Positions 1-9,652 are shown, numbered from the stretch's first letter. The stretch is DNA of 64,000 bases from Tissierellia bacterium (GCA_012519495.1 JAAYQA010000084.1:23320-87319); one strand, 5' to 3'. Notes: a model not told the origin generated them from the sequence alone. Translations and numbers: made by a program.

Positions 1-280
1 CCAGACCGCGCGAAAAAAACATCGCCGGAATATCATAGCTCAGCAGTCCCCGAAACCGCTCGTAACAGGTTTGCGAGTCCAGCGTCAGATAATAGTCGTG
101 TTCCACTTGCCCGATCAGCTGAATCCGCTCATAGGGGTAACGGTCCATATAGCCGAACAACTGCAGGCCCGGACGGTTGATATCGCGGCTTTCGATGATC
201 ACATCGTCGTAATCGGACGCCTTGTGCACAATCTCCAGATCCAGTGTGTCGACGAGTTCTTTCAGTCTAACTTCCTTCAT
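1..280 (-). CDS. hprK: HPr kinase/phosphorylase, N-terminal part (cut by window edge)
   Basis: The first 93 residues are visible, from an ATG at 280 preceded by GGAGG; the rest lies outside the window. The reading frame matches the N-terminal domain of HprK: a start of the form MKEVRLKELVDTLDLEIV, then INRPGLQLFGYMDRYPYERI, the stretch that in Bacillus HprK reads 'LSRPGIEIAGYFTYYPRERV'. HprK phosphorylates HPr on Ser46 in response to glycolytic intermediates, and HPr-Ser-P is the corepressor of CcpA. The P-loop kinase domain is not visible. The gene overlaps the end of uvrC by 14 nt, so the two are translated from one message. Identification rests on the N-terminal domain alone but the match is specific. 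Confidence 0.85.
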   Translation of the reverse strand, partial: MKEVRLKELVDTLDLEIVHKASDYDDVIIESRDINRPGLQLFGYMDRYPYERIQLIGQVEHDYYLTLDSQTCYERFRGLLSYDIPAMFFSRGL

Positions 281-2114
281 GCGTACCTCCGCGGAAAAAT
301 TCATATACACTCGCAGCCGCCTTGCGGTTCATGCCGGGAACGGCTGCCAACTCTTCTTCGGTTGCTTCCTGAATGGCCGGTATCGTTTTGAACGCAGTAA
401 GAAGCGCCCGCTTGCGTTTCATGCCGATTCCCGGAATGTCATCCAGCACCGTGCGGCGCAACGTATCTCCGCGCAGCTTTCTGTGATACTGATAGGCGAA
501 GCGATGTGCTTCTTCCTGTACCGCATAGACAAAGCGATACAGCGGTGTACGTACCGAAAGGGGAATCTCCGCATTGTTCCAGATCAAACCTCTTGTATTA
601 TGAAAGGCGTCTTTTACCAGTCCGCAAACCGGAATCGACAAGCCGGCTTCCGTAACCACCTGCTGTGCCGCGTTGACCTGTCCCTTCCCTCCGTCCACGA
701 GAATTAAATCCGGCAACTGTCCGAAACCTTCGTCTTTGTTCTTTTCGTTTAACCCGCGGCGCAGACGGCGCGTCAATACTTCTTTATGACTGCCGACATC
801 ATCCGCCTGCTCGACGGTTTTGATTTTGAACTTCCGGTATTCGCGCGTGGCTTTTTCTCCGTCCAGAAAAACCACCATCGATCCGACCGACTGCGCACCG
901 GATACATTGGATATGTCATAGCATTCGATACGGGACAGATCCTGCAATCCCAAAAGAGATTCCAATTGCTCCAGACCGAGAGGACGCGTCCGTTCCCGCC
1001 GTTTCATTTTCTCTTCAAAATTCTTGAGCATATCTCCGGCATTGGTGCGAACGGTTTCCAACAAATCGGTCTTGTTTCCGCGTACCGGACGGCGGATGCG
1101 TACACCGCTCCCCCGTCGGTCGGTCAGTAAGCGTTCCAGCGACGCCGATTCCCGCGGCAAAGTGTCAACAAGAACCTCGCCGGGGATATAACTGGAATCC
1201 ATGTAAAACTGCAAAAGGAAAGCACGCAGTATTTCTCCGTCTTCTTCCTTGTAGTCGTCGTCGATAATAAAGTGCTCCCGGTCGACGGTTTTACCGCCGC
1301 GCATAAAGAAGATCTGCACACAACAGTGGCGATCGGAACGCGCCATGGCGATCAGATCAATATCCACTTGTTTTGTTGTGGAGATCGTCTGTTTCTCCAA
1401 CAGGGTTGCTATGGACTGCAAATAATCGCGGTACCGTGCCGCCACTTCATATTGCAGCGCTTCTGCTGCGCTATGCATCCGCTCTTCCACTTCCTTCAAC
1501 AGATCGCCGGATCGGCCACGCAAAAAGGAGCGGATTTTTTCCACATTTTGGTTATAGATTGCTTCATCGGCTTTATCCACACAAGGTGCCGGACAGCGTC
1601 CGATAAAATAATTGAGACAGGGTCTTTTTAGGCGCTCGCCTTTTTCAAATTGCAGATTGCAGGTTCGCAACGGATAGATCTGCTGCAAAAGCTCAATCAG
1701 ATCGTTGACCGCATAGGCATTGGGAAAAGGCCCAAAGAACTCCCCACCCTTTTTTTCTACCTTACGCACTTTCAAAAGCCTGGGATACTGCTGATCGGTA
1801 ATCTGAATATACGGATACTGCTTATCGTCCCGCAGGAGAATATTGTATCGCGGTTTGTTTTCCTTGATCAGATTGGACTCCAGGACGAACGCTTCAATCT
1901 CATTGTCGACGATGATATATTCAAAACGCGCAATATGGCGCACCATAGCAGCTACTTTGGCGTGCTGCCTCTTTGGTGAACCGAAATACGACCGAACGCG
2001 GTTTTTCAGAGAGATGGCTTTTCCGACATATATAATCCTGTCTTCCTCATCATACATCAGATACACACCGGGTAAATCCGGGAGTGTGCGCAGTTGTTCT
2101 TCTCTTTCTATCAA
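267..2114 (-). CDS. uvrC: UvrABC system protein C (excinuclease subunit)
   Basis: 615 residues, the usual UvrC length. It makes the two incisions of nucleotide excision repair after UvrB has been loaded on the lesion. An N-terminal GIY-YIG nuclease (GVYLMYDEEDRIIYVGKA, about residues 17-34) is followed by a UVR motif that contacts UvrB (about 205-240), the RNase H-like nuclease region (IECYDISNVSGAQSVGSM, then DLILVDGGKGQ) and two C-terminal helix-hairpin-helix motifs (DIPGIGMKRKRALL, VPGMNRKAAASVY). The start is a TTG whose bases overlap the TGA stop of pepP (TTGA), with a weak upstream GAGG, so it probably relies on translational coupling. uvrC is separate from uvrBA, which lie 45 kb away, and no LexA box is seen ahead of its operon. 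Confidence 0.97.
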   Translation of the reverse strand: MIEREEQLRTLPDLPGVYLMYDEEDRIIYVGKAISLKNRVRSYFGSPKRQHAKVAAMVRHIARFEYIIVDNEIEAFVLESNLIKENKPRYNILLRDDKQYPYIQITDQQYPRLLKVRKVEKKGGEFFGPFPNAYAVNDLIELLQQIYPLRTCNLQFEKGERLKRPCLNYFIGRCPAPCVDKADEAIYNQNVEKIRSFLRGRSGDLLKEVEERMHSAAEALQYEVAARYRDYLQSIATLLEKQTISTTKQVDIDLIAMARSDRHCCVQIFFMRGGKTVDREHFIIDDDYKEEDGEILRAFLLQFYMDSSYIPGEVLVDTLPRESASLERLLTDRRGSGVRIRRPVRGNKTDLLETVRTNAGDMLKNFEEKMKRRERTRPLGLEQLESLLGLQDLSRIECYDISNVSGAQSVGSMVVFLDGEKATREYRKFKIKTVEQADDVGSHKEVLTRRLRRGLNEKNKDEGFGQLPDLILVDGGKGQVNAAQQVVTEAGLSIPVCGLVKDAFHNTRGLIWNNAEIPLSVRTPLYRFVYAVQEEAHRFAYQYHRKLRGDTLRRTVLDDIPGIGMKRKRALLTAFKTIPAIQEATEEELAAVPGMNRKAAASVYEFFRGGTHEGS

Positions 2115-3841
2115 GAAACCGGCCTCGTCTTTTTATAGAGGAAGTCTTTCACTTCGGGTGCAAGTTCCTTTTCCAGGCGGTCATATACGCCCTGATTATA
2201 CGCATTCAGCCAGCTGCGTTCTTTCGGTGAAAGCATATCCGTGCAAACGGGGGCGGTGTCGATATAGCAGTCAGAGAGTATACCGAATCGGTAGAATTCG
2301 CCAAATTCCGTTTGCGTATCCTTTTCGACATAGACGATGTTCTCTATCCGGACACCGTGCTTGCCGGCCCGGTAAATACCGGGTTCGATCGATACGATAT
2401 GCCCTTCTTCCAGCGGGACATCCAAAAATGCGGTACTGATACTCATGGGTCCTTCATGTACAGACAGCATAAAACCGACGCCATGCCCGGTGCCGTGCTT
2501 GTAGTCCATCCCTTCCTGCCAGAAAGGATAGCGGGCAAACCCGTCCAGCACATGGCCGCGGGTTCCTTTCAGAAACCGGGCTGCGATCAGCTGGATATGC
2601 GAACGCAGGGTCAGCGTATAATCGCGCTTTTCCTCGTCGGTAAGCGGCCCCATGGCCACTGTACGGGTAATATCGGTCGTTCCGTCATCGTATTGTCCGC
2701 CGGAATCAAGGAGCAAAAGACTCTTGTTTTCCAATGTAGCGGAATCGTCTTCCGGCTTATAGTGAATAATCGCGCCATTGGGTCCGTAGCCGGCGATCGT
2801 TTCAAAGCTGGGTTCAGAAAAACCCGGCTGTTCCCGGCGGAAGGCAAGCAAACGCTCTGCTATTTCTTTTTCCGTATGCCCGGTGCCTTCCTGTTCTAGC
2901 CAGTAGAAAAAGTTTGTCAATGCAATACCGTCTTTATGAAAGGCTTCTTTCATGCAGGCAATTTCATCTTTTGTCTTTCTTGCTTTCAGTTTGGTAGTTG
3001 GATTCATGCCGTCCACTCGACGATTCGCCGCAATGGACTGATAGAGACGGATATTGGTCCGCGTGGGATCAAATAATATCTTCTCTTCCCTTTTTTGCAA
3101 GAACGCTTCCGCTTCCGTGTAGGAGAGGGTCTGAATTCCCTTTTGATGCAAATCTTCCTGTATGTCTGCGGGGAGTTTCTCCGGATCGATAAACAGCGCC
3201 GCATCCTCTTCTCCCAGCCAAAAATAGGCGTAGAATACCGGCGTTCCGTATACATCCGAGCCTCGCAGATTTAAAAGCCAGGCGATATCTTCCGTTGCGC
3301 CGATCCAGACGGCTTGTGCACCGGCTTTTTGCACTTCTTTGCGAACCCGTGTCAGCTTGTCCGCGACCGTTCCGCCTGCCGCGGCATGGATCGGTTGGGT
3401 AATCGGGTCTTTGGGCAATGCAGGACCGTCCGGCCACAAATCGGGGGAATGCAGATCCGGGCACAATTCTGCCGTTACCGCCTCTTTGATCTTTCGGTAT
3501 TCCGATACGCTCATGCGCCATCCGTCCACGGCAATGACCGCGTCTTTCGGTAATTCCTGCAAAAAGCTCTCGATGCTTTTCGTCTCGGGATACGCCGTAC
3601 AGTACAAGTCTATCCCCGTGCCGCGCAGCTGCTTTTCTCCTTGCAACTCATAGCGGCCGTCGGTCCAGAGACCGGCGCTTTCCTTTGTCACAACCAGTGT
3701 GCCGGCGCTGCCGGTGAAGCCCGATAAGTGTGCGCGCAAACGGTAAGCCGGCGCCGGGTATTCACTCTGATGCGGGTCTGCTGTCGGAATGACAATAGCG
3801 TCATATCCCTTGTTTTTCATATAATCTCGTATCGTTTTCAT
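2111..3841 (-). CDS. pepP: Xaa-Pro aminopeptidase (M24B)
   Basis: 576 residues from the ATG at 3841 (GGGAG a few bases upstream); the frame is open further upstream but those residues look non-coding. It removes an N-terminal residue preceding proline, probably in the cytoplasm as no signal peptide is seen. Two creatinase/prolidase N-terminal domains (about 1-300) precede the pita-bread metallopeptidase domain. Metal ligands are recognisable: the Asp residues of LLLDSGGQYDDGTTDITRT, the His of HGTGHGVGFMLSVHEGP, and the Glu of IVSIEPGIY. The length fits the long three-domain aminopeptidase P group rather than the ~440-residue E. coli type. First gene of the pepP-uvrC-hprK operon. Confidence 0.93.
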   Translation of the reverse strand: MKTIRDYMKNKGYDAIVIPTADPHQSEYPAPAYRLRAHLSGFTGSAGTLVVTKESAGLWTDGRYELQGEKQLRGTGIDLYCTAYPETKSIESFLQELPKDAVIAVDGWRMSVSEYRKIKEAVTAELCPDLHSPDLWPDGPALPKDPITQPIHAAAGGTVADKLTRVRKEVQKAGAQAVWIGATEDIAWLLNLRGSDVYGTPVFYAYFWLGEEDAALFIDPEKLPADIQEDLHQKGIQTLSYTEAEAFLQKREEKILFDPTRTNIRLYQSIAANRRVDGMNPTTKLKARKTKDEIACMKEAFHKDGIALTNFFYWLEQEGTGHTEKEIAERLLAFRREQPGFSEPSFETIAGYGPNGAIIHYKPEDDSATLENKSLLLLDSGGQYDDGTTDITRTVAMGPLTDEEKRDYTLTLRSHIQLIAARFLKGTRGHVLDGFARYPFWQEGMDYKHGTGHGVGFMLSVHEGPMSISTAFLDVPLEEGHIVSIEPGIYRAGKHGVRIENIVYVEKDTQTEFGEFYRFGILSDCYIDTAPVCTDMLSPKERSWLNAYNQGVYDRLEKELAPEVKDFLYKKTRPVS

Positions 3842-3874
3842 ATTCACTCCCGTATTTCTTTGATTATTACCATC

Positions 3875-3904
3875 ATTATACCAGTGTCCTCCTATAGACG
3901 CCAA
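3875..3904 (-). promoter_or_regulatory. Promoter of the pepP-uvrC-hprK operon
   Basis: On the minus strand TATAAT (3880-3875) is preceded by TGG, giving an extended -10 (TGGTATAAT); TTGGCG 18 nt upstream is an acceptable -35. It lies about 34 nt ahead of the pepP start. The rest of the 252-nt gap to ychF holds no further feature that I can support; no clear promoter for ychF was found there. Confidence 0.6.
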
Positions 3905-4093
3905 ATACGCGACAGATAAAATACAACGCGGAAATCTGTACAAGAATCATGCGTTATGTTACGATAATGCGGACTTGGAATGTACGTAATGGTTTGCTGC
4001 TCTTGCGATGCATACCGTATCGCAAAGGCAAAAACCGCTGTCGCGCCTGTGGGCGTGTTTTATTTTGTGTTTAATGAGAAGAAAGAGGATAAA

Positions 4094-5188
4094 ATGAAAT
4101 TAGGAATCGTGGGTTTGCCCAATGTAGGCAAGAGTACCCTGTTTAACGCTATTACCCATGCCAAAGTCGAAATGGCCAATTACCCGTTTTGCACAATCGA
4201 CCCCAATGTAGGGCTCGTAAAAGTGCCGGATGAACGCCTGCAAAAACTGGCGGATATGTATAACAGTCAGCGTATTGTGCATGCAGCGATTGAATTCTAT
4301 GATATAGCGGGCCTCGTCCGGGGCGCCAGCAAAGGCGAAGGGCTGGGTAATCAGTTTTTGTCGCATATCCGCGAAGTGGATGCCATCGTGGAGGTGCTTC
4401 GCTGCTTTGAAGATGAAAATGTCGTGCACGTAGACGGATCGGTAGATCCGATACGTGATATTGAAACCATCCATGTGGAACTGATGCTGGCCGATCTGGA
4501 AATTGTCGAAAAGAAGCTGGAAAAGATACGCAAAGTCGCTAAAGCCGACAAGGCCATGCGACCGGAGGCCGATGCCCTGGAGAAGGTTTATGCCACCCTG
4601 TCGGCCGGTAAATCCGCCCGCACGGCGCCCTTGTCCAAAGAAGAATGGGATCTCCTGCGCGGGTACGGTTTGCTGTCTGCCAAACCGATGATTTTCGTCG
4701 CCAATGTAGCCGAAGCAGAGATCGCAGACGACGGGGCAAACAATCCGCATGTGGCTGCACTAAGAAACTTTGCACAGGAGAACAAGGCCGAGGTTGTCGT
4801 CATATCCGCCGAGATTGAAGCGGAGATTGCCGCATTGGACGATGCCGACCGCGCCGTTTTTATGGACGAATTAGGGCTTCACTCATCCGGACTGGACCGA
4901 CTGATCGTTTCTTCGTATGATTTGCTGGGCCTGATGAGCTTTCTCACCGCCGGCCCCCAGGAAGTCCGCGCATGGACGATCCGTAAAGGAACGCCGGCCG
5001 TGGAGGCCGCGGGCAAGATTCATACCGATATACAGCGCGGCTTTATCCGCGCGGAAACCATCTCTTATCCGGAACTCATGCAATGCGGATCGATGCAGAA
5101 CGCCAAAGAAAAAGGCCTGGTCCGTTTGGAAGGAAAAGACTATATTCTCCAGGAAGGCGATATCGTCCTGTTCCGATTCAATGTATAA
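4094..5188 (+). CDS. ychF: Redox-regulated ATPase YchF (Obg-like)
   Basis: 364 residues from the ATG at 4094, with GAGG upstream; the open frame before it has no YchF similarity. P-loop [15 protein letters not shown] near the N-terminus; [20 protein letters not shown] is the G3 region. The nucleotide-specificity motif reads VANVAEAE, the NxxE type that makes this family prefer ATP over GTP. The C-terminal TGS domain ends with the family stretch [20 protein letters not shown]. YchF associates with ribosomes and is linked to stress and protein quality control; its exact role is unsettled. Single-gene unit closed by a strong hairpin. Confidence 0.97.
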   Translation: MKLGIVGLPNVGKSTLFNAITHAKVEMANYPFCTIDPNVGLVKVPDERLQKLADMYNSQRIVHAAIEFYDIAGLVRGASKGEGLGNQFLSHIREVDAIVEVLRCFEDENVVHVDGSVDPIRDIETIHVELMLADLEIVEKKLEKIRKVAKADKAMRPEADALEKVYATLSAGKSARTAPLSKEEWDLLRGYGLLSAKPMIFVANVAEAEIADDGANNPHVAALRNFAQENKAEVVVISAEIEAEIAALDDADRAVFMDELGLHSSGLDRLIVSSYDLLGLMSFLTAGPQEVRAWTIRKGTPAVEAAGKIHTDIQRGFIRAETISYPELMQCGSMQNAKEKGLVRLEGKDYILQEGDIVLFRFNV

Positions 5189-5198
5189 GGAGTATGCG

Positions 5199-5240
5199 AA
5201 AGACGCATGTTCGTAAACACTTACGGCATGCGTCTTTTTT
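5199..5240 (+). terminator. Rho-independent terminator after ychF
   Basis: AAAGACGCATG (5199-5209) pairs perfectly with CATGCGTCTTT (5227-5237), followed by a T run. The convergent esterase ends right beside it; the T-tract on the opposite strand is poorer. Confidence 0.9.
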
Positions 5241-6052
5241 TATGCTTCGATCAGGAATCGGAAAAAGCGCGGGAACACTTTCCGCCACGCGCGTTCGGAA
5301 TGGTTTAAGCCGTGTTCGATCACGATTTGCAGCTGATCGGGGTGCATGCCCTGTGCCAGAAGAGCCTGTGCCAACCAAAGCGTGGCATTGATATAAGCCT
5401 GCGAGAGGGATTTCTTTCTCCCCCCTTCTTCTGTCCCGCACTGAATAAAAAAGGTGCTGTCCGTAAACCGGTTTTGCCTGTTTCCATCCTCATCCTGCAT
5501 ACAGGCGGATAAAAACCGCTGCAGTTCCGACTCACGGAACAACCAGATCGCAGGGGAAAACAGCCCGATTTTAGAGAACACCTCAGCGTGGGCGATCCCT
5601 GCGTAAAACGAAATATTCGCTCCGGCAGAACTGCCGGCCATGAAAGTGGTTTCTTTTCCGGGCAACGTACGAAGTGTCTGATCGATATAGGGTTTCAGAT
5701 CGTAAACGATCCAATCCAGATAATGCGCCCCATAGAATTCCGCATTTGTATTGTTTTGTTCCTGTATCGCAAAGGCGGAGTATTCCTGAATGCGGGCATC
5801 CTGTGCATTTTCGATTCCGACAACGATCATGCCGGAAAAACCCTTGCGTTCTGCAGCTTCCATGGTTTGGCGGACCCCCCAGGAAACGCCGGCGTAGGAG
5901 GTTTCGTTGAAAAAGAGATTCTGTCCGTCATGCATATATAAAACGGGAAAATGCTCCCGCTTGCGTTTTTCATATTGGCGCGGCAGATAGATCTGTATAT
6001 TGCGCGGTTTGTCATAAGGGATTTCCTTTTGTATCTGAATGATTTTACCCAT
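5240..6052 (-). CDS. Putative esterase (alpha/beta hydrolase, esterase D/Fes-like)
   Basis: 270 residues, no signal peptide, so probably cytoplasmic. The sequence fits the putative-esterase family (PF00756): FPVLYMHDGQNLFF near residues 36-50 is the family's early HDGQN motif, FMAGSSAGANISFY carries the nucleophile serine in a GxSxG elbow, and the late HGLNHSERAWR supplies a candidate catalytic histidine. Members hydrolyse ester bonds in varied substrates (S-formylglutathione, siderophores, acyl-xylan), so the substrate cannot be named. ATG at 6052 with AAGGA upstream. It stands alone between two terminators. Confidence 0.8.
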   Translation of the reverse strand: MGKIIQIQKEIPYDKPRNIQIYLPRQYEKRKREHFPVLYMHDGQNLFFNETSYAGVSWGVRQTMEAAERKGFSGMIVVGIENAQDARIQEYSAFAIQEQNNTNAEFYGAHYLDWIVYDLKPYIDQTLRTLPGKETTFMAGSSAGANISFYAGIAHAEVFSKIGLFSPAIWLFRESELQRFLSACMQDEDGNRQNRFTDSTFFIQCGTEEGGRKKSLSQAYINATLWLAQALLAQGMHPDQLQIVIEHGLNHSERAWRKVFPRFFRFLIEA

Positions 6053-6129
6053 GGTTTATCCTTTCTTTGGATCGCTCCTATACTTTACCCGAAATCGAGC
6101 GTTTAGAAAAGGATCCCCGCCGGACAAAG

Positions 6130-6160
6130 AAAAAGAGAGAGCCTTTTGCCCTCTCTTTTT
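6130..6160. terminator. Bidirectional terminator between the esterase and the TRAP operon
   Basis: AAAAAGAGAG (6130-6139) pairs with CTCTCTTTTT (6151-6160). The hairpin has T runs in both directions and most naturally ends the long minus-strand operon that finishes with the SDR gene at 6219. Confidence 0.75.
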
Positions 6161-6218
6161 CCGGAACCGCTTTTTCCTATTTCAACACCCTTCAAAAACA
6201 GAAGAATGGGGTTGATCC

Positions 6219-6977
6219 TTAATCCATGTGCATGCCGCCGTTGATGTCGATTTCTTCTCCGGTGATATACGAAGCCTCTTCCGATGCAAGAAACAGAATC
6301 GCTGCAGCGACTTCTTTGATCTCTCCGGGGCGACCGACAGGGATGTTCTCAATAATTTTGTCTGCCTGTTCCTTAGGCAATGTCTTCCAGATATCGGTAT
6401 TGATCAAACCCGGGCATACACTGTTGTTGGTGATACCATGCATGGCATATTCGCGCGAAAAATTCTTGGCAAAACCGAGGTCCCCGGCTTTAGCGGCTGA
6501 ATAGTGCGCGCCGCCGAAGATTCCGCCGCCCCTTTTCGCCGATACAGAAGAAAGATTCACAATACGCCCATATCCTCTTTCTTTCATCGCTGCCGCTGCC
6601 GGTTTGGTAATATTGAACATGCCGTAGAAGTTGACCTTAAAGATGCGTTCCACATCCTGAATGGTCATGTCGGCGATCGTGACTTTTTGCGAAATACCGG
6701 CATTGTTTACCAGCACATCCAGTTTACCGAATGTATCGACGACCTCTTGTACGGCTTTTTCACAGGCTTCCGGATCGGTTACATCCAGATGGATGGGCAG
6801 GGCTTTTCTGCCTAATTCTTCAATCAGTGCGCAGGTATTTTGCGCCCCGGCAAAATCCAGGTCTGCAATAGCCAGATCCGCACCGGCTTTCGCAAATTCC
6901 AACGCGGTGGCGCGTCCGATCCCTTTTTCCGATCCGGCGCCGGTAATTAAAACAACACGTCCGTCAAATGTAAACAT
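6219..6977 (-). CDS. SDR-family oxidoreductase (FabG/gluconate 5-dehydrogenase-like)
   Basis: 252 residues, classical short-chain dehydrogenase length. The Rossmann motif ITGAGSEKGIGRATA has a two-residue insertion in the usual GxxxGxG; VLVNNAGIS is the structural NNAG; the catalytic set is the Ser of NLSSVSA and HYSAAKAG (Tyr and Lys). The Asp in AIADLD after strand 2 suggests NAD(H) preference. Last gene of the TRAP/transketolase operon; its ATG overlaps the tktC stop by one base (TAATG). In this setting it probably oxidises or reduces a hydroxyl of the imported sugar acid or polyol, an inference from neighbours. Confidence 0.85.
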   Translation of the reverse strand: MFTFDGRVVLITGAGSEKGIGRATALEFAKAGADLAIADLDFAGAQNTCALIEELGRKALPIHLDVTDPEACEKAVQEVVDTFGKLDVLVNNAGISQKVTIADMTIQDVERIFKVNFYGMFNITKPAAAAMKERGYGRIVNLSSVSAKRGGGIFGGAHYSAAKAGDLGFAKNFSREYAMHGITNNSVCPGLINTDIWKTLPKEQADKIIENIPVGRPGEIKEVAAAILFLASEEASYITGEEIDINGGMHMD

Positions 6978-7918
6978 TACTTTGCCTCCAAAAGTTCTTT
7001 TGCTTGTGCTACGATATTTTCCACCGTGATTCCATTAAGTTCGAGAAGTTTCTCATACGGAGCCGATTCCCCGAAAGCATCCTGAATCGCTACGATACGC
7101 TGCAATGCACCGCCTTTTTGTGCCACAACTTCCGCCACGGCAGAACCCAGTCCATTGTATTTGTTATGGTCTTCCACCGTTACGATCCGGCCGGTCTGTA
7201 TGCAGTTACCCACTTCTTCCTCATCGAGCGGTTTAATCGTATGCATGTCTACCAAACGAACGGATACACCCTCTTTTTCCAAGGCATCGGCCGCTTCTAT
7301 CGCCAGGCGTACGGTATCGCCGTTGGCAATAATGGCTACATCGCTTCCTTCGCGAATGACTTTCGCTTTGCCCAGTTCAAAAGTATCCTCTTCCGAATAG
7401 ATTATCGGCATGGCGTCCCGGGTAAAGCGCAGATATACGGCACCATCGTGTTCTGCCGCAGCGCGTACCAGCTTTTTCGTTGCATAATAGTCTGCAGGCA
7501 TCACAACCGACATATTGGGTAAAGTACGTAAAACTCCCATGTCTTCAATTGCCTGATGCGAACCGCCGTCATTGGCGGGAGTTAGCCCCCCGTGCGAGCA
7601 GGCGATTTTCACATTCAGATTCGGATACAGGATCGACTGGCGGATCTGTTCGCCCATTCGCATGGAACCGAAAATAGCATAGGTGACAATAAACGGGATC
7701 TTGCCGGTTGTGGCAAGGCCTGCGGCAATCCCTGCGCAGTTTTGTTCCGCGATACCTACGTTTACATATTGATCGGGCAGCGCCTTTTTGAATTCACTCG
7801 TCTTGCAGGATTTTCCGATATCCGCATCGATCACGTAGATATTCGGATTTTCTTGTCCCAAAGAAACGACTTCTTCTCCAAATGCGTCTCGTGTTGCAAT
7901 CTTTTTGCTGTCCGCCAT
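6977..7918 (-). CDS. Transketolase, C-terminal half
   Basis: 313 residues. It carries the pyrimidine-binding and C-terminal domains of a split transketolase: VGIAEQNCAGIAAGLATTG includes the Glu that activates the thiamine diphosphate aminopyrimidine, HGGLTPANDGGSHQAIED is the conserved loop, and VEDHNKYNGLGSAVAEVVAQ belongs to the C-terminal domain. It works with the N-terminal half encoded just upstream (TAATG junction). Split transketolases of this kind often sit in catabolic clusters, whereas the full-length enzyme at 37.5-39.5 kb is the likely housekeeping one. Substrate unknown. Confidence 0.9.
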   Translation of the reverse strand: MADSKKIATRDAFGEEVVSLGQENPNIYVIDADIGKSCKTSEFKKALPDQYVNVGIAEQNCAGIAAGLATTGKIPFIVTYAIFGSMRMGEQIRQSILYPNLNVKIACSHGGLTPANDGGSHQAIEDMGVLRTLPNMSVVMPADYYATKKLVRAAAEHDGAVYLRFTRDAMPIIYSEEDTFELGKAKVIREGSDVAIIANGDTVRLAIEAADALEKEGVSVRLVDMHTIKPLDEEEVGNCIQTGRIVTVEDHNKYNGLGSAVAEVVAQKGGALQRIVAIQDAFGESAPYEKLLELNGITVENIVAQAKELLEAK

Positions 7919-8751
7919 TACTTCAGCCCGCCTTTCAGTTCTTCTACCGCCTGTGCATATTGTTCGTCATTCGGTGCTTTTCCGTGCCAGTCGCAGACAT
8001 CTTCCATAAAGGAAACCCCGCGGCCCTTCTTCGTATTCAAAATGATCGCTTTGGGTTTTCCATTGTCCTGATAGCGGATCTGCTCCAGCACATCTACAAT
8101 CTGCTGCATATCATTGCCGTCTACAACGGAATACGCATCCCATCCGAATGCAACGAATTTCTTGATAAAATCATGATTATCATTGACTTCCCAGGTGTAA
8201 CCATCCAGCTGCAGCTGATTATTGTCTACAAAAGCAATCAGATTGTCCAAATGATAATGCGCCGCACTCATAATCGCTTCCCAGATCTGTCCTTCCTGCA
8301 TTTCTCCGTCACCGAGCATGGCGAAAACGCGATAGTCCTTTTTGTCCCGCTTGCCGGCTAATGCCATGCCGGTCGCGGCGGATAATCCCTGTCCCAACGA
8401 ACCGGTGGAAATATCAATCCCGGGCAGTTTTTTCATATCCGGATGCCCCTGAAAAGGAGACCCGTACTGGCGTAGAGTATAGATGGTTTCTTTCGGTACA
8501 AAGCCCAAATCGGCCAGAACGGCATACTGGATCGGTGCCACATGACCCTTGGAAAGAACAAAGCGGTCTCTGTCATCCCATTTGGGATTGTTAGGATCGA
8601 TATTCATTTCTCCGTAGTAGACGGCTACGATCGCATCTGTGCAGGAGAGCGCTCCGCCCGGATGGCCGCTTTGTGCCTTGTGAATCATCGTCAGAACGTC
8701 TATGCGGCGATCGATGGCGATTTGTTTGAGTTCTTCCACAGTTTTCTTCAT
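7918..8751 (-). CDS. Transketolase, N-terminal half
   Basis: 277 residues from the ATG at 8751 (GGGAG upstream). This is the thiamine-diphosphate binding half: the early HKAQSGHPGGALSCTDAI and LSKGHVAPIQYAVL supply conserved histidines, STGSLGQGLSAATGMAL is typical of the family, and MLGDGEMQEGQIWEAIMSA with VDNNQLQLDG is the GDG...N motif that holds Mg and diphosphate. Four bases separate it from garR upstream, and it shares a TAATG junction with its partner half. Together the halves match one transketolase without a linker. Confidence 0.92.
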   Translation of the reverse strand: MKKTVEELKQIAIDRRIDVLTMIHKAQSGHPGGALSCTDAIVAVYYGEMNIDPNNPKWDDRDRFVLSKGHVAPIQYAVLADLGFVPKETIYTLRQYGSPFQGHPDMKKLPGIDISTGSLGQGLSAATGMALAGKRDKKDYRVFAMLGDGEMQEGQIWEAIMSAAHYHLDNLIAFVDNNQLQLDGYTWEVNDNHDFIKKFVAFGWDAYSVVDGNDMQQIVDVLEQIRYQDNGKPKAIILNTKKGRGVSFMEDVCDWHGKAPNDEQYAQAVEELKGGLK

Positions 8752-8755
8752 TTTC

Positions 8756-9652
8756 TTACTCCCTTTCCTTCTTTCGTACTTCAACGCCCGCTAAGCGTTC
8801 AAAATACTTGACGATGCTTCCGTGGTCTTCTTCCATCTGTCCGGCCACTTTTAACGATTGCATAATTTCATACAGCTGCGCGGACAAAGGTACCGGACAG
8901 TCAATCGCATTGGCTTCATTCAATACGTTCCGGATGTCTTTTCGATTGATCGAAATACGTCCACCCGGTTTGAAATCCCGATTGAGTATCATAGGTGCTT
9001 TTGCATCCAGCATGACACTGCCGGCCGCGCCGCCTCGTATGGCTTCATAGACTTTCTCGACGTCGGCACCGGCTTTTTGCGCAAGGACCAGAGCTTCCGA
9101 TAAAGAAGCGATATTCATATTTACGATGATCTGATTAGCCAGTTTCGTTACACAGCCGCTACCGACAGGCCCTGTCAAAATGGCCGAAGCGCCCATTTTC
9201 AGATAATACGGTTTCAGTTTTTCAAACACATCGGCCGAACCGCCGGCCATAAAGGACAAAGTGCCGTCCATGGCTTTGGGTTCGCCCCCGCTGACCGGGC
9301 AATCGACAAAGTGCACGCCGATCCGTTCCAGACGCTCCCCGAACGAACGGGCTTCATAAGGGCTTACAGAACTCAGATCCGATACGATCTGCCCCGGTTT
9401 CAGATGGGTGGCAAGGCCTGTTTCGGAAAACAGAGCCATGTCCACTATCGGTCCGTTGGGCAGGATGGTAAAAATAATCGGGCATTGTGCCGCAATACTT
9501 GCATAATCACCATATTCCGCCCCGGCCTCGGTTAAAACGGCGACCGCTTCTTCGACGATATCGTTCACCATCAATGGCACACCTTTGCGTAAAAGATTCA
9601 GTGCCATGGGCCGGCCCATAATGCCCAGCCCGATAAATCCGATTTTTTGCAT
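8756..9652 (-). CDS. garR: 2-hydroxy-3-oxopropionate reductase-like dehydrogenase (HIBADH family)
   Basis: 298 residues from the ATG at 9652, chosen because AAGGAG lies five bases upstream; the in-frame GTG at 9658 sits directly on that ribosome site. NAD-binding motif GFIGLGIMGRPMALNLL; substrate motif DCPVSGGEPKAMDGTLSFM; catalytic lysine in VTKLANQIIV; C-terminal DHGSIVKYFERLAGVEV. These align closely, from memory, with E. coli GarR (tartronate semialdehyde reductase). The same family includes sulfolactaldehyde and 3-hydroxyisobutyrate dehydrogenases, so the substrate is not certain. The position between the TRAP importer and the transketolase suggests reduction of a three-carbon semialdehyde or oxidation of a hydroxy acid in the pathway. 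Confidence 0.8.
   Translation of the reverse strand: MQKIGFIGLGIMGRPMALNLLRKGVPLMVNDIVEEAVAVLTEAGAEYGDYASIAAQCPIIFTILPNGPIVDMALFSETGLATHLKPGQIVSDLSSVSPYEARSFGERLERIGVHFVDCPVSGGEPKAMDGTLSFMAGGSADVFEKLKPYYLKMGASAILTGPVGSGCVTKLANQIIVNMNIASLSEALVLAQKAGADVEKVYEAIRGGAAGSVMLDAKAPMILNRDFKPGGRISINRKDIRNVLNEANAIDCPVPLSAQLYEIMQSLKVAGQMEEDHGSIVKYFERLAGVEVRKKERE

Noticed and set aside
3905..4093. Possible regulatory RNA ahead of ychF
   Set aside because: Some short inverted stretches, but no stable structure or conserved riboswitch core by eye.
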